A stretch of 56,195 nt of DNA. It comes from Roseateles depolymerans. Its GTDB lineage: Bacteria; Pseudomonadota; Gammaproteobacteria; Burkholderiales; Burkholderiaceae_C. The stretch spans positions 1-56,195 of the forward strand of contig QFOD01000029.1 of assembly GCA_003241055.1 (NCBI GenBank). The letters are read 5' to 3'. The position numbers were made by a program, and so were the translations under genes. This document shows, piece by piece, positions 40,934-47,960 of this stretch (positions are counted from its first letter, which is position 1; each line of letters starts with the position of its first letter). A model generated the notes under the pieces. It worked only from the letters and a program-made list of their open reading frames with translations. It did no database searches and was not told the origin of the DNA.

Positions 40934-41331
40934 GATTGCTCCTTGGCTCGAATGAGCGGGTTGACGCACTGCGAGCGTCGAAATTCTTCGGCGACGTCCT
41001 TGCCTCTGCGATGCTCGGCGGGCTGAGAAGAGCGCGACTGCGGCGGCTCGGCCTGGGCGGCGCCATCCGTACCGCCCGGTCTGCGACAGGACCGGTCGAC
41101 CTCTTGCGTTGCGCGGGCGGCATCCGTTTCGCCGGCATGGACGCCACGGAGCTTGCCGGCTTCGCGCTGAACCGTTCGGTTGCTGACGTCCACCCCGACT
41201 GCGGCGAGGGCGGCGCGGATCGCCTCGAACGTGTAGCCACGTGCTCTGAGTTGCCGTATTTCGGTGGCGTAGCCACGCGCCTTGCGGTTGCGTCTGCCTG
41301 GCGGATCGGCGGGGTCGAGCTTGGTGGACAT
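40930..41331 (-). CDS. HTH DNA-binding protein heading StbB operon (StbA-like role)
   Basis: A 133-aa basic protein. Residues 10-60 (RNRKARGYATEIRQLRARGY then TFEAIRAALAAVGVDVSNRT) form a helix-turn-helix of the kind used by recombinases and plasmid regulators. The rest is Arg/Gln/Ala-rich and probably disordered. Its stop overlaps the StbB-like ATG. Its start is ten bases from a 21-22 base periodic repeat array, the probable binding site. It could act as StbA-like autoregulator and relaxosome component. An upstream extension through the repeats is unlikely to be coding. Confidence 0.6.
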   Translation of the reverse strand: MSTKLDPADPPGRRNRKARGYATEIRQLRARGYTFEAIRAALAAVGVDVSNRTVQREAGKLRGVHAGETDAARATQEVDRSCRRPGGTDGAAQAEPPQSRSSQPAEHRRGKDVAEEFRRSQCVNPLIRAKEQS

Positions 41332-41342
41332 GGCGATCGTTG

Positions 41343-41475
41343 GACGCTTGTTGAGCGGGCGTGGGGCGCTTGTTGGTCGGTCTTGGGCGCTTTCTGGTCT
41401 GTCTTTGGTCACTTGTTAGGCGGTCTCGGGCGCTTTCTGCGCATTGCCTGCGCGGTCTCAGGCGTTTATTGGTCA
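41343..41475. repeat. 21-22 bp periodic repeat array, probable iterons / transfer-centromere site
   Basis: Units with core cgcttgttggtcggtct recur with cores starting at 41345, 41367, 41388, 41410 (cacttgttaggcggtct) and 41431, at steps of 22, 21, 22 and 21 bases. A weaker unit begins near 41463. Spacing of two helical turns puts all units on one DNA face, as with StbA-bound stbDR or replication iterons. The array lies upstream of the HTH-StbB operon and between it and the mobC-relaxase operon, the natural place for oriT. Confidence 0.7.
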
Positions 41476-41646
41476 TCTGCTCGAAGGCTAGGCGCGGAAA
41501 ACGCCGGCCGAAGCTCGTGATTCGGGACCGAATCACCACGGTATGGGCCTGGTTTCCGGACCAATACTTGGTTCAGATGTGAGTGCAGAGATAGGCGGCA
41601 TGCCGCCGATTTCACAAGCGCTCCGCGGCCTCCTTTGCGTCGGCTC

Positions 41647-42231
41647 ATGGACACCTCTTCGCATGACTTCGTCACCGTCCATATGCGCGGCCTGAAGGCC
41701 GCGCTGGTGGCGTGCGCGGCACAGCGCCGCGCCTCCGTGTCCGCGGTCGTACGCGTGGCGGTTGGGCGCGAGCTTGGTTTGGAAGGCGCGGGCGGCGGCG
41801 AGCTATCGAACGATGCGATCGGGGCTACGGACGATGGGGCCTGGACCAAGCTATCAATCCGCATGCGTCGAAGTGAGGCTGAGCGACTTGATACCGGCGC
41901 CCGCGCGGCCGGGCTGTCGCGGGGGGCGTATCTCGCCGGCCTCGTCGATCATGTGCCTGTGCTGTTGGCAGGCGGTCGACTGGAGCACATCGCGGCGCTC
42001 ACTGCGTCGTGCGCCGAGCTTTCAACGTTGAGCCGGAACGTTCACCAGTTGACGGCGCTGCTGAGCGCTGGCGACGTCCAACGCGCCCTGGCGTACCGAG
42101 ATCTTCTCGACAAGGTGGCGGATGACGTCAGGAAGCATCTGCGGCTGGCCGCGCAGACGCTGGCCAATCTGCAGCCCGGTCGCAGAGCGACCTCGTCAGG
42201 GCGAGCGGCTCAGCCCCAACGGAGCCGGTGA
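41647..42231 (+). CDS. mobC: MobC-like relaxosome accessory protein
   Basis: A 194-aa protein. A ribbon-helix-helix-like N-terminal half (HDFVTVHMRGLKAALVACAA; WTKLSIRMRRSEAERLDTGA) is followed by the MobC block ELSTLSRNVHQLTALLSAGD (compare L-x-x-x-x-N-I/L-N-Q-L/I-A). MobC proteins bind oriT and help the relaxase melt the nick site. Its stop overlaps the relaxase start (TGATG), so the two are coupled. ATG 41647 chosen; TTG 41635 in frame is less likely. Confidence 0.75.
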   Translation: MDTSSHDFVTVHMRGLKAALVACAAQRRASVSAVVRVAVGRELGLEGAGGGELSNDAIGATDDGAWTKLSIRMRRSEAERLDTGARAAGLSRGAYLAGLVDHVPVLLAGGRLEHIAALTASCAELSTLSRNVHQLTALLSAGDVQRALAYRDLLDKVADDVRKHLRLAAQTLANLQPGRRATSSGRAAQPQRSR

Positions 42232-43175
42232 TGCCCAAGGGCGTGGACATCGATGGCATCCTGGTCACGTGGGGTGATCGGCTTTTTTTCCCGGGCAATC
42301 GCGTGGTGAAGGGCGCGACGCCTCCGAAGCTGACTGGCAGCGCGTTGCGTCAGCGGGCAAACTTCATCAGGAGCCGCATCGCTGCCATCGTTCGGCGTGC
42401 GCCGCAGGTCATGGTGAAGGTGACGGGAGGAGGGCGGTGCATGCGCGCGATTGCCGCGCACTTCCGCTACATCTCCAAGAACGGTCGGCTGGACATCGAG
42501 GACGACCGAGGCGAGACCATCAAGGGGCCCCGTGCAGTTCGTGATCTTGCCGACGACTGGAGGTACAGCGGCAGTTTGATCGCGGAAGACGCTGCCGCCG
42601 GTGGTCGACGCGAGGCGTTCAACATCATGCTGTCGATGCCCCGCGGTACGGATCCGCTGGCGGTACTGAGGGCGGCACGAGAGTTCGCGCGGGTCGCGCT
42701 GGATGGCCACAAGTACGTGATGGTGCTGCACGACCACCAAGCCAATCCGCACGTTCACGTCAGCGTTCGTGCGGAGGCGAGGGATGGGCGACGCCTGAAT
42801 CCGCGGAGGATGGATCTCTGTCGGTGGCGAGAGACGTTTGCTGAAAAGCTTCGCGGCCTTGGAATCGACGCTGAGGCGTCCCGGCGGGCGGCCCGTGGAA
42901 CACAGCGTCACTATGAGCAGTTGTGGCGCTTGAAGGCGCGCGACGCTGGCCGCTTGCTCGGCAGTAGCACTTCTGCGCCCGTCTTGCCGCACAGATCACC
43001 ACGAACGTCCGATGCTTGGACCAGAATTTCCCTGGCTCTGGACGCTTCTGATTTGTCGGAGGACCGGCGATTGGGTCGTGCGCTGGCCGCGTACATGGCA
43101 GGCGTCGCGCCAAAGGTCTCTCCTGACGCGAGCAGGCGAGACAGCCGATTGCGCATACGGATCCTGCAGCGCTGA
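42231..43175 (+). CDS. Relaxase (MOBP/VirD2-like mobilization nuclease)
   Basis: A 314-aa relaxase. The N-terminal part has HFRYISKNGRLDIEDDRGE, the catalytic-tyrosine region of MOBP/VirD2-type enzymes, and the metal-binding motif NPHVHVSVRAE with His174 and His176 following an upstream His in VMVLHDHQA. The enzyme nicks oriT and stays covalently bound to the 5' end. It lacks a long C-terminal helicase or primase region, typical of mobilizable rather than self-transmissible elements. GTG 42228 is an alternative start. Confidence 0.82.
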   Translation: MPKGVDIDGILVTWGDRLFFPGNRVVKGATPPKLTGSALRQRANFIRSRIAAIVRRAPQVMVKVTGGGRCMRAIAAHFRYISKNGRLDIEDDRGETIKGPRAVRDLADDWRYSGSLIAEDAAAGGRREAFNIMLSMPRGTDPLAVLRAAREFARVALDGHKYVMVLHDHQANPHVHVSVRAEARDGRRLNPRRMDLCRWRETFAEKLRGLGIDAEASRRAARGTQRHYEQLWRLKARDAGRLLGSSTSAPVLPHRSPRTSDAWTRISLALDASDLSEDRRLGRALAAYMAGVAPKVSPDASRRDSRLRIRILQR

Positions 43176-43292
43176 GGCGCTAAGACGGAGGGCGGTCTGT
43201 AGATACGGGTCCATGTGTGGCTAAGCATGCCGTGAACAGCATCGCCGTGTTCTTGGCGCATCGCATTGCTGTAGATCGGTCGGGGTCCGTCT

Positions 43293-43327
43293 TTGATCGG
43301 TATTCTTGGCACCTATACAGATATAGG
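43293..43327 (+). promoter_or_regulatory. Putative capV promoter with overlapping palindromic operator
   Basis: A perfect inverted repeat CCTATA-CAGA-TATAGG lies at 43312-43327. It overlaps a plausible -10 (TATACA, 43314-43319) with TTGATC 15 bases upstream (43293-43298). It ends ten bases before the capV ATG, right against the ribosome-binding site (gggagag). The arrangement suggests a repressor site, but no regulator gene is visible next to it. Confidence 0.45.
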
Positions 43328-43337
43328 GAGAGAAAGC

Positions 43338-44336
43338 ATGTCGTGGACCGAGGACCGGCCCTTCCAAGCGCTGGCATTGACCGGAGGAGGCTATCGCGGC
43401 CTGTTCACCGCGCGTGCATTGCAGGAGATGGAAGACCATATCGGCGAGCCCATCGGCCGGCGGTTCGACCTTACCTACGGCACCTCGATCGGCGGCATCA
43501 TCGCGCTGGCCGTAGCCTTCGAAGTACCCATGCAGAAGGTTGTGCAGGCCTTCGAGGAGTCGGGCGAGATGATCTTCCCGCCGCGCGAAAAGCCCACGAC
43601 CAAGCTGGGCAAGATCGCGGACGTCTGGAGCCACCGTGACAAGCCGCGGTACGGGTCGCAGGCACTGCGTGACGTCATCACCAGCCTCATCCCCGAGGAC
43701 GCCACCCTCAATGACGCGAAGCACGCAGTGGGCGTCCCCGCGGTCAACGTCACCAGCGGCCGGCCACAGGTCTTCAAGACCCGGCATAAGGCTGAGTGGA
43801 CACGCGACTGGAAATACAAGGCCGTCGACGTCGGCTTGGCGACGTCAGCCGCACCGACGTTCTTCGAGCTGGCCGAACTGGACGGCCAGCGCTACGCTGA
43901 CGGCGGCCTGTACGCCAACGCGCCCGATCTGCTGGCTCTACACGAGGCTGAGCACTTCTTCGGTGTTCGCAGCGAGGCGGTTCGCATCCTCAGCGTGGGA
44001 ACCACCACCAACATGTACTCCCTGTCCTTCGATTCCGGCCGCGAGCTGGGCATCCTGGACTGGATGGACGACAACCGCCTGTTCTCCGTCACGATTTCGT
44101 CGCAGCAGCAGCTGGTGGACCAGCTGATGCAGCACAAGCTCAAGGAACGTTACTTCCGCCTGGACGCGCAGCCGTCCAACGAGCAGGCCAAGGACCTCGG
44201 CCTGGATGTCGCCACCGATGCGGCCCGCCGCACGCTGATGGCGTTGGGCAAGAAGGCGGCCAGCGACATCCTGAACACCAAGCTGGCGCTGTTCCTGGCG
44301 CACGAACCGCAGATGACCCTGGTGCGGGGCGGCTGA
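43338..44336 (+). CDS. capV: CapV: patatin-like phospholipase CBASS effector
   Basis: A 332-aa patatin-fold phospholipase. The oxyanion loop is GGGYRG (16-21), the nucleophile Ser50 lies in GTSIGG and the catalytic Asp188 in DGG. In CBASS, CapV is activated by a cyclic dinucleotide (3'3'-cGAMP for Vibrio CapV) and degrades the inner membrane, killing the infected cell. The length agrees with CapV. It is one base ahead of a CD-NTase gene in the same direction, and a second, DncV-type CD-NTase lies on the facing operon. It is the only visible effector in the locus, so it may answer to one or both enzymes. Confidence 0.92.
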   Translation: MSWTEDRPFQALALTGGGYRGLFTARALQEMEDHIGEPIGRRFDLTYGTSIGGIIALAVAFEVPMQKVVQAFEESGEMIFPPREKPTTKLGKIADVWSHRDKPRYGSQALRDVITSLIPEDATLNDAKHAVGVPAVNVTSGRPQVFKTRHKAEWTRDWKYKAVDVGLATSAAPTFFELAELDGQRYADGGLYANAPDLLALHEAEHFFGVRSEAVRILSVGTTTNMYSLSFDSGRELGILDWMDDNRLFSVTISSQQQLVDQLMQHKLKERYFRLDAQPSNEQAKDLGLDVATDAARRTLMALGKKAASDILNTKLALFLAHEPQMTLVRGG

Positions 44337-44337
44337 G

Positions 44338-45750
44338 ATGGGCCACGCCAGCTCCCTGTTCAACGGCGCCGGTGAACAGACCCTGATCAGCCGCGTCAGC
44401 CCCACCGCCCAGCAGCGCGAGTTCCTTCAGACCAGCTGGAATGCGCTGGCCGAGCACCTGAAGGGCTCGCTCAAGGCCAAGCACGGTTACACGATCTCCA
44501 CGTGGCTCCAGGGCTCGTATAAGTACGGCACCTTGATCAAACCCGTTCACCCGGGCGAGGAATACGACGTCGACCTTGGCGTCTACTTCGAGTGGGGCAC
44601 GGGCGCCGAAGCCGAACCGGCGGCGGACCAGCTTCGCCGCTGGGTGCAGCAAGACCTCGTCGAGTACCAGCGCCAGTGCGCCGACATGCGGTCCGTGGCG
44701 GAGCCACCCAAGGAACGCTGCTCGCGCGCGTCGTACGAGCATCAGTTCCACATCGACACGCCGGTCTACCACCTCAACACCGACACGGACAAGCGGCGCC
44801 TGGCCTGCCTGACCAAAGGCTGGGAGGCCAGCGACCCAAAGGCCTTCTACAAATGGTTCCGGGACGCTCGCACGGGCAGCGAGCGGGAGCAGCTGCGGCG
44901 CGTGATTCGCTACCTCAAGGCCTGGGCGGCCCTGTCGTTTGACGACATCCCCGACTCGCGGCCGTCGTCGATCTTACTCACCGTGCTGGCCACGGAGGCC
45001 TACCCCGGCATCGGCTTCTCCCTCTTGTTCGGTGTGGATGATGACGACGCTTTGATTTCCATCATCAGGACCATGCATGGCAGGCTTCATCGAAGCCGAG
45101 TCGTGCAGAACCCGTCCACCAAGGACCAGGAAGACCTCAACCGCATGAGCGATGAGGCGTGGGATGCGTTTCTGCCAAGGCTCGATGCGTTGCTAGACAT
45201 CGCCGATCGCGCAGCTGACGCGGCCGACGAGGGGGCGGCCGCGCTGACCTGGACCGAGGCGTTCTCGTTCTTGATGCCGCTGCCGAATGTCGACGAGGTC
45301 GAATTGGTGGACGAGCGCACTTCGCGGGCGGTTATGCAGTTGCCCGACATCGAGATCGCCGTCTACACGGGAACCGGCGCGCAGCGCCGGCTGGTGACCA
45401 GGCACATGAATCAGGTGGCAGGCGTCATCAAGGGCTGCACGCTTGTCTTCACAATCGCCAACCCTTTCATCGTCCCGCAGTACGCCACCGTCGAGTGGAC
45501 GGTGCGCAACAGGGGAGGGGATGCCGACGATCAAAGCGATCTCGGCCACCGGAAGATCGGGATGCGCCTGCTGGAGGTTGAAGAGCGCGCGGAGTACCTG
45601 GGCACCCACCATATGGACTGCATCGTCAGGGTGAACGGTCAGGTCTATGCCGCGCGCCGTGTCGCCGTCACGATCAACGCGGGCCAGCACCGCGTCAACT
45701 CGTCGCCCATTCCCTCTTATACGAGGCTGCGGCTCAAGCGCGGGCGCTGA
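44338..45750 (+). CDS. CD-NTase with C-terminal AGS-C sensor domain (SMODS family)
   Basis: A 470-aa nucleotidyltransferase starting one base after capV. Catalytic motif: GSYKYGT (59-65) with Asp77 and Asp79 in EYDVDLGV, and the third Asp at 140 (FHIDTPVY). The helical domain includes RRVIRYLKAWAALSF. The last ~130 residues (LPDIEIAVYTGTGAQRRLVT onwards, with TIANPFIVPQYATVEWTVRN) look like the AGS-C domain, a predicted ligand sensor attached to SMODS enzymes. It should make a cyclic oligonucleotide for CapV. The C-terminus is LRLKRGR, not Gly, so it is a poor candidate for Cap2 conjugation. It is clearly distinct from the DncV-like enzyme opposite. Confidence 0.85.
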   Translation: MGHASSLFNGAGEQTLISRVSPTAQQREFLQTSWNALAEHLKGSLKAKHGYTISTWLQGSYKYGTLIKPVHPGEEYDVDLGVYFEWGTGAEAEPAADQLRRWVQQDLVEYQRQCADMRSVAEPPKERCSRASYEHQFHIDTPVYHLNTDTDKRRLACLTKGWEASDPKAFYKWFRDARTGSEREQLRRVIRYLKAWAALSFDDIPDSRPSSILLTVLATEAYPGIGFSLLFGVDDDDALISIIRTMHGRLHRSRVVQNPSTKDQEDLNRMSDEAWDAFLPRLDALLDIADRAADAADEGAAALTWTEAFSFLMPLPNVDEVELVDERTSRAVMQLPDIEIAVYTGTGAQRRLVTRHMNQVAGVIKGCTLVFTIANPFIVPQYATVEWTVRNRGGDADDQSDLGHRKIGMRLLEVEERAEYLGTHHMDCIVRVNGQVYAARRVAVTINAGQHRVNSSPIPSYTRLRLKRGR

Positions 45751-45769
45751 ACCCGACCACTCATCGTGG

Positions 45770-45821
45770 CGCCCCACCGGCCAGCCATCCCTGAGCATGA
45801 TGGGGCCACCGGTCGGGGGCG
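45770..45821. terminator. Imperfect hairpin between convergent CBASS operons
   Basis: CGCCCCACCGG (45770-45780) can pair with CCGGTCGGGGGCG (45809-45821) with two extra bases in the second arm, around a 28-base loop. It lies between the ends of the plus-strand CD-NTase gene and the minus-strand cap3 gene, where a two-way terminator is expected. Confidence 0.4.
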
Positions 45822-45879
45822 ATCAAAGCACCTTCGCCTGGGTGTGACTCTGCTCACGCGCTGCACAGACCCCTTGTTG

Positions 45880-46365
45880 TCATTCGACATAGGGTCTGAG
45901 CAGTTCCCGCCGGCCGTCGCCGTGGGCCATCTCGACGTGTAGGGTGTGGCGGCCCACGATCACCGCCAGCATCGGGCGCTTGTCGGCCCGTTTCTTGGCC
46001 TTCTTGCGCCATTCGGTCAGGTCGATGCCCGAGGGGACCGGAATGTCCTGCGGATGCGTGTGCCATTCACCGATGTAGCGGGTGGTGCCGGCGCTGTTGC
46101 GCCACATGCGCTTGGCCAGCGCGCTGTGCCCGAACGGCAACCGCTCGAAGAGGAAGCGGAGGCGAAGATCGAGGCGCGACGGTGTCGAGGCCACGGTCAC
46201 GAGCAGGCCGCGCTCGTGGACGGTCCCCAGCAGCACGCCGCCAGCCTCGGGCAGATCGCCCACCTGGACGTGTTTCTCGAACACGCGACGGACCTCGTCC
46301 GAGAAGTTCAGCAGCAGGCTGCCGTCGGCCAGCGCCCAGTCGCTCACGTGGCGCATGCGGGGCAC
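45880..46365 (-). CDS. cap3: Cap3: JAB/JAMM isopeptidase of CBASS
   Basis: A 161-aa zinc protease of the JAB family. Glu40 (LPEAGGVLLG) and the motif H-x-H-x7-S-x2-D, with His102, His104, Ser112 and Asp115 (GEWHTHPQDIPVPSGIDLTE), form a complete JAMM active site. Cap3 removes CD-NTase molecules from the targets to which Cap2 attached them, limiting cyclase activation. The gene overlaps the end of cap2 by 22 bases (a Met at 46356 is another possible start). Last gene of the dncV-cap2-cap3 operon. Confidence 0.92.
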   Translation of the reverse strand: MPRMRHVSDWALADGSLLLNFSDEVRRVFEKHVQVGDLPEAGGVLLGTVHERGLLVTVASTPSRLDLRLRFLFERLPFGHSALAKRMWRNSAGTTRYIGEWHTHPQDIPVPSGIDLTEWRKKAKKRADKRPMLAVIVGRHTLHVEMAHGDGRRELLRPYVE

Positions 46366-47960
46366 TCCTCAAACCGTTGGGGCGTGCAGTCCTTGAAATG
46401 GACCTCGCGATTCAGGTCGAGCACCCGCGTCCTGAAGCTGGGCGATTCGGTGCCGTCCAGCCAGGCCTGCACCATCTCCATGGCCAGGGCGGCCGCCTGC
46501 ACGGACGTGGAAGCAGGGAAAGGGACGTACAGGCCCTCGCAGCCATACCCCTTCATGATGACTTCCGGCGGCACGTCGAACACACGGTACTGGTCCTTCA
46601 GCGGCGGCTGCGAGACGCACCGCGCGCAAGCGTGCTCCGGCTTGGCCTTCATGATTGCCCGCACCGCCGCGCCGGTGCCTTCGACCCAGGCCGCCAGAAA
46701 GGGCATCTTGTCGGCGTACCTCCAGGTGAGCCAGTCCGTCAGCCCCTGTTCACCCGTGGCGTCGATCAGCAGATCCAGCGGCCCCAGGTCCGCGTTCTTG
46801 ACGTCCCCGCCCACGGGCACCACGTCGATGCCCGGCGCGACCCGCTTGAGCTCGTCGCACATGGCCTTCGCCTTGTTTTTTGTCAGGGCGTCGAACCCCA
46901 GGCGATGCCGTCCGAGGTTTCCGGGCTCGAGCGAGCCCATGTCTGCGAGCGTCAGTGTTCCGCCGATCGTGCCGGCGCCGGCCTTGGCCAGCATCTCGGC
47001 GAGATAGCCGCCGATGGTGCCGCACCCCACCAGCCCGATCTTCAGCCCCGCCAAGGTCTTGGACCCGGGCAGGTTGCGTTCGGCGAGGTGCTTGTCATCC
47101 ATGCGGCACACCGAGATTCGATGCACGGGCAGGCGGTACAGGATCTCGCGCGGCGAGGGCTTCTGGCCAATGCCGGGGAGATCCCGCTTGAGTTCCACCT
47201 CGATGCCGTACTGGAGCTTCGGCGAGTCGACGATGACCAGCGAGCGGGTCACCTTCGCACGGAACATCTCCAGCAGCCGCTGCTCGATCTTCTTGCTGCA
47301 CTTCGGATCCAGTGTGTTCTGCCACTTCAAGAACGCCTGGACGGTTCGGGGCGGCCAGCTGTCCTGCAACGGCATCGGCTCGGCCTTGGTGTTCACGAGG
47401 AACGCGGACAACTCCGTTTTGGGCAGCCCCATCCCGATGGCTTCTAGCTTCTCGCGGGTGCGCGCCTTGTCGTCCGTGGCGACGCTGATCGCCAGACCGA
47501 AGGTGTAGGCCTCGAGCGCTCCGGGCCGTCGCTCATCGACGTCCACCATGCACCAGCTGCTGCCCCAGGTGATGTGGAACTCCTCCGCCAGATCCTCGAT
47601 CATCTTGCCGGCCAGGATGTCTTCCAACACCTGTTCGGCCCGGTCGAGGCAGGCCATGGTCTGCTCGATCGGCTTGAAGGAGTCGAAGATGACTGAGCCT
47701 ACCGCCAGGTAGCAGAGGTACCCGCCCGCGCTGAGGTGGGGCTGGATTTCAGGGCGGCCGGGCGGGACCGGCGTCAGCCAGACACGGGGGAAATCGTCGA
47801 GCGAGGGCAAGATTGCCAGCTCGCACGGGTAGTTCCTTTGCTTCAGGCGCAACTCGCCGGCGTACCTCAGCCGGCCGCGCCCATCGCGCCTCAAGTATGA
47901 AAAGCCGCGTTCGTGAAGCGCGACTGTCAGGTCCGAGATCGCAACCTTCTGGAATTTCAT
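46344..47960 (-). CDS. cap2: Cap2: E2-E1 fusion that conjugates the CD-NTase
   Basis: A 538-aa protein with an N-terminal E2-like domain (1-150; candidate catalytic Cys83 in SAGGYLCYLAV) and a C-terminal ThiF/E1-like adenylation domain (from about 295: IGLVGCGTIGGYLAEMLAKA, then DMGSLEPGNLGRHRLGFDAL). Candidate E1 cysteines are Cys445 and Cys448 (EHACARCVSQ). In type II CBASS, Cap2 links the CD-NTase C-terminus to target proteins and primes second-messenger synthesis. It is somewhat short compared with some characterised Cap2 proteins (about 600 aa, from memory). Its start overlaps the dncV stop by four bases, and cap3 follows. Confidence 0.92.
   Translation of the reverse strand: MKFQKVAISDLTVALHERGFSYLRRDGRGRLRYAGELRLKQRNYPCELAILPSLDDFPRVWLTPVPPGRPEIQPHLSAGGYLCYLAVGSVIFDSFKPIEQTMACLDRAEQVLEDILAGKMIEDLAEEFHITWGSSWCMVDVDERRPGALEAYTFGLAISVATDDKARTREKLEAIGMGLPKTELSAFLVNTKAEPMPLQDSWPPRTVQAFLKWQNTLDPKCSKKIEQRLLEMFRAKVTRSLVIVDSPKLQYGIEVELKRDLPGIGQKPSPREILYRLPVHRISVCRMDDKHLAERNLPGSKTLAGLKIGLVGCGTIGGYLAEMLAKAGAGTIGGTLTLADMGSLEPGNLGRHRLGFDALTKNKAKAMCDELKRVAPGIDVVPVGGDVKNADLGPLDLLIDATGEQGLTDWLTWRYADKMPFLAAWVEGTGAAVRAIMKAKPEHACARCVSQPPLKDQYRVFDVPPEVIMKGYGCEGLYVPFPASTSVQAAALAMEMVQAWLDGTESPSFRTRVLDLNREVHFKDCTPQRFEECPACAT

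Noticed and set aside
41343..41475. Coding extension of the HTH gene through the repeat array
   Set aside because: The frame is open upstream only because of the repeats; the translation is a repetitive Arg/Pro/Lys string, and ATG 41331 fits the operon better.
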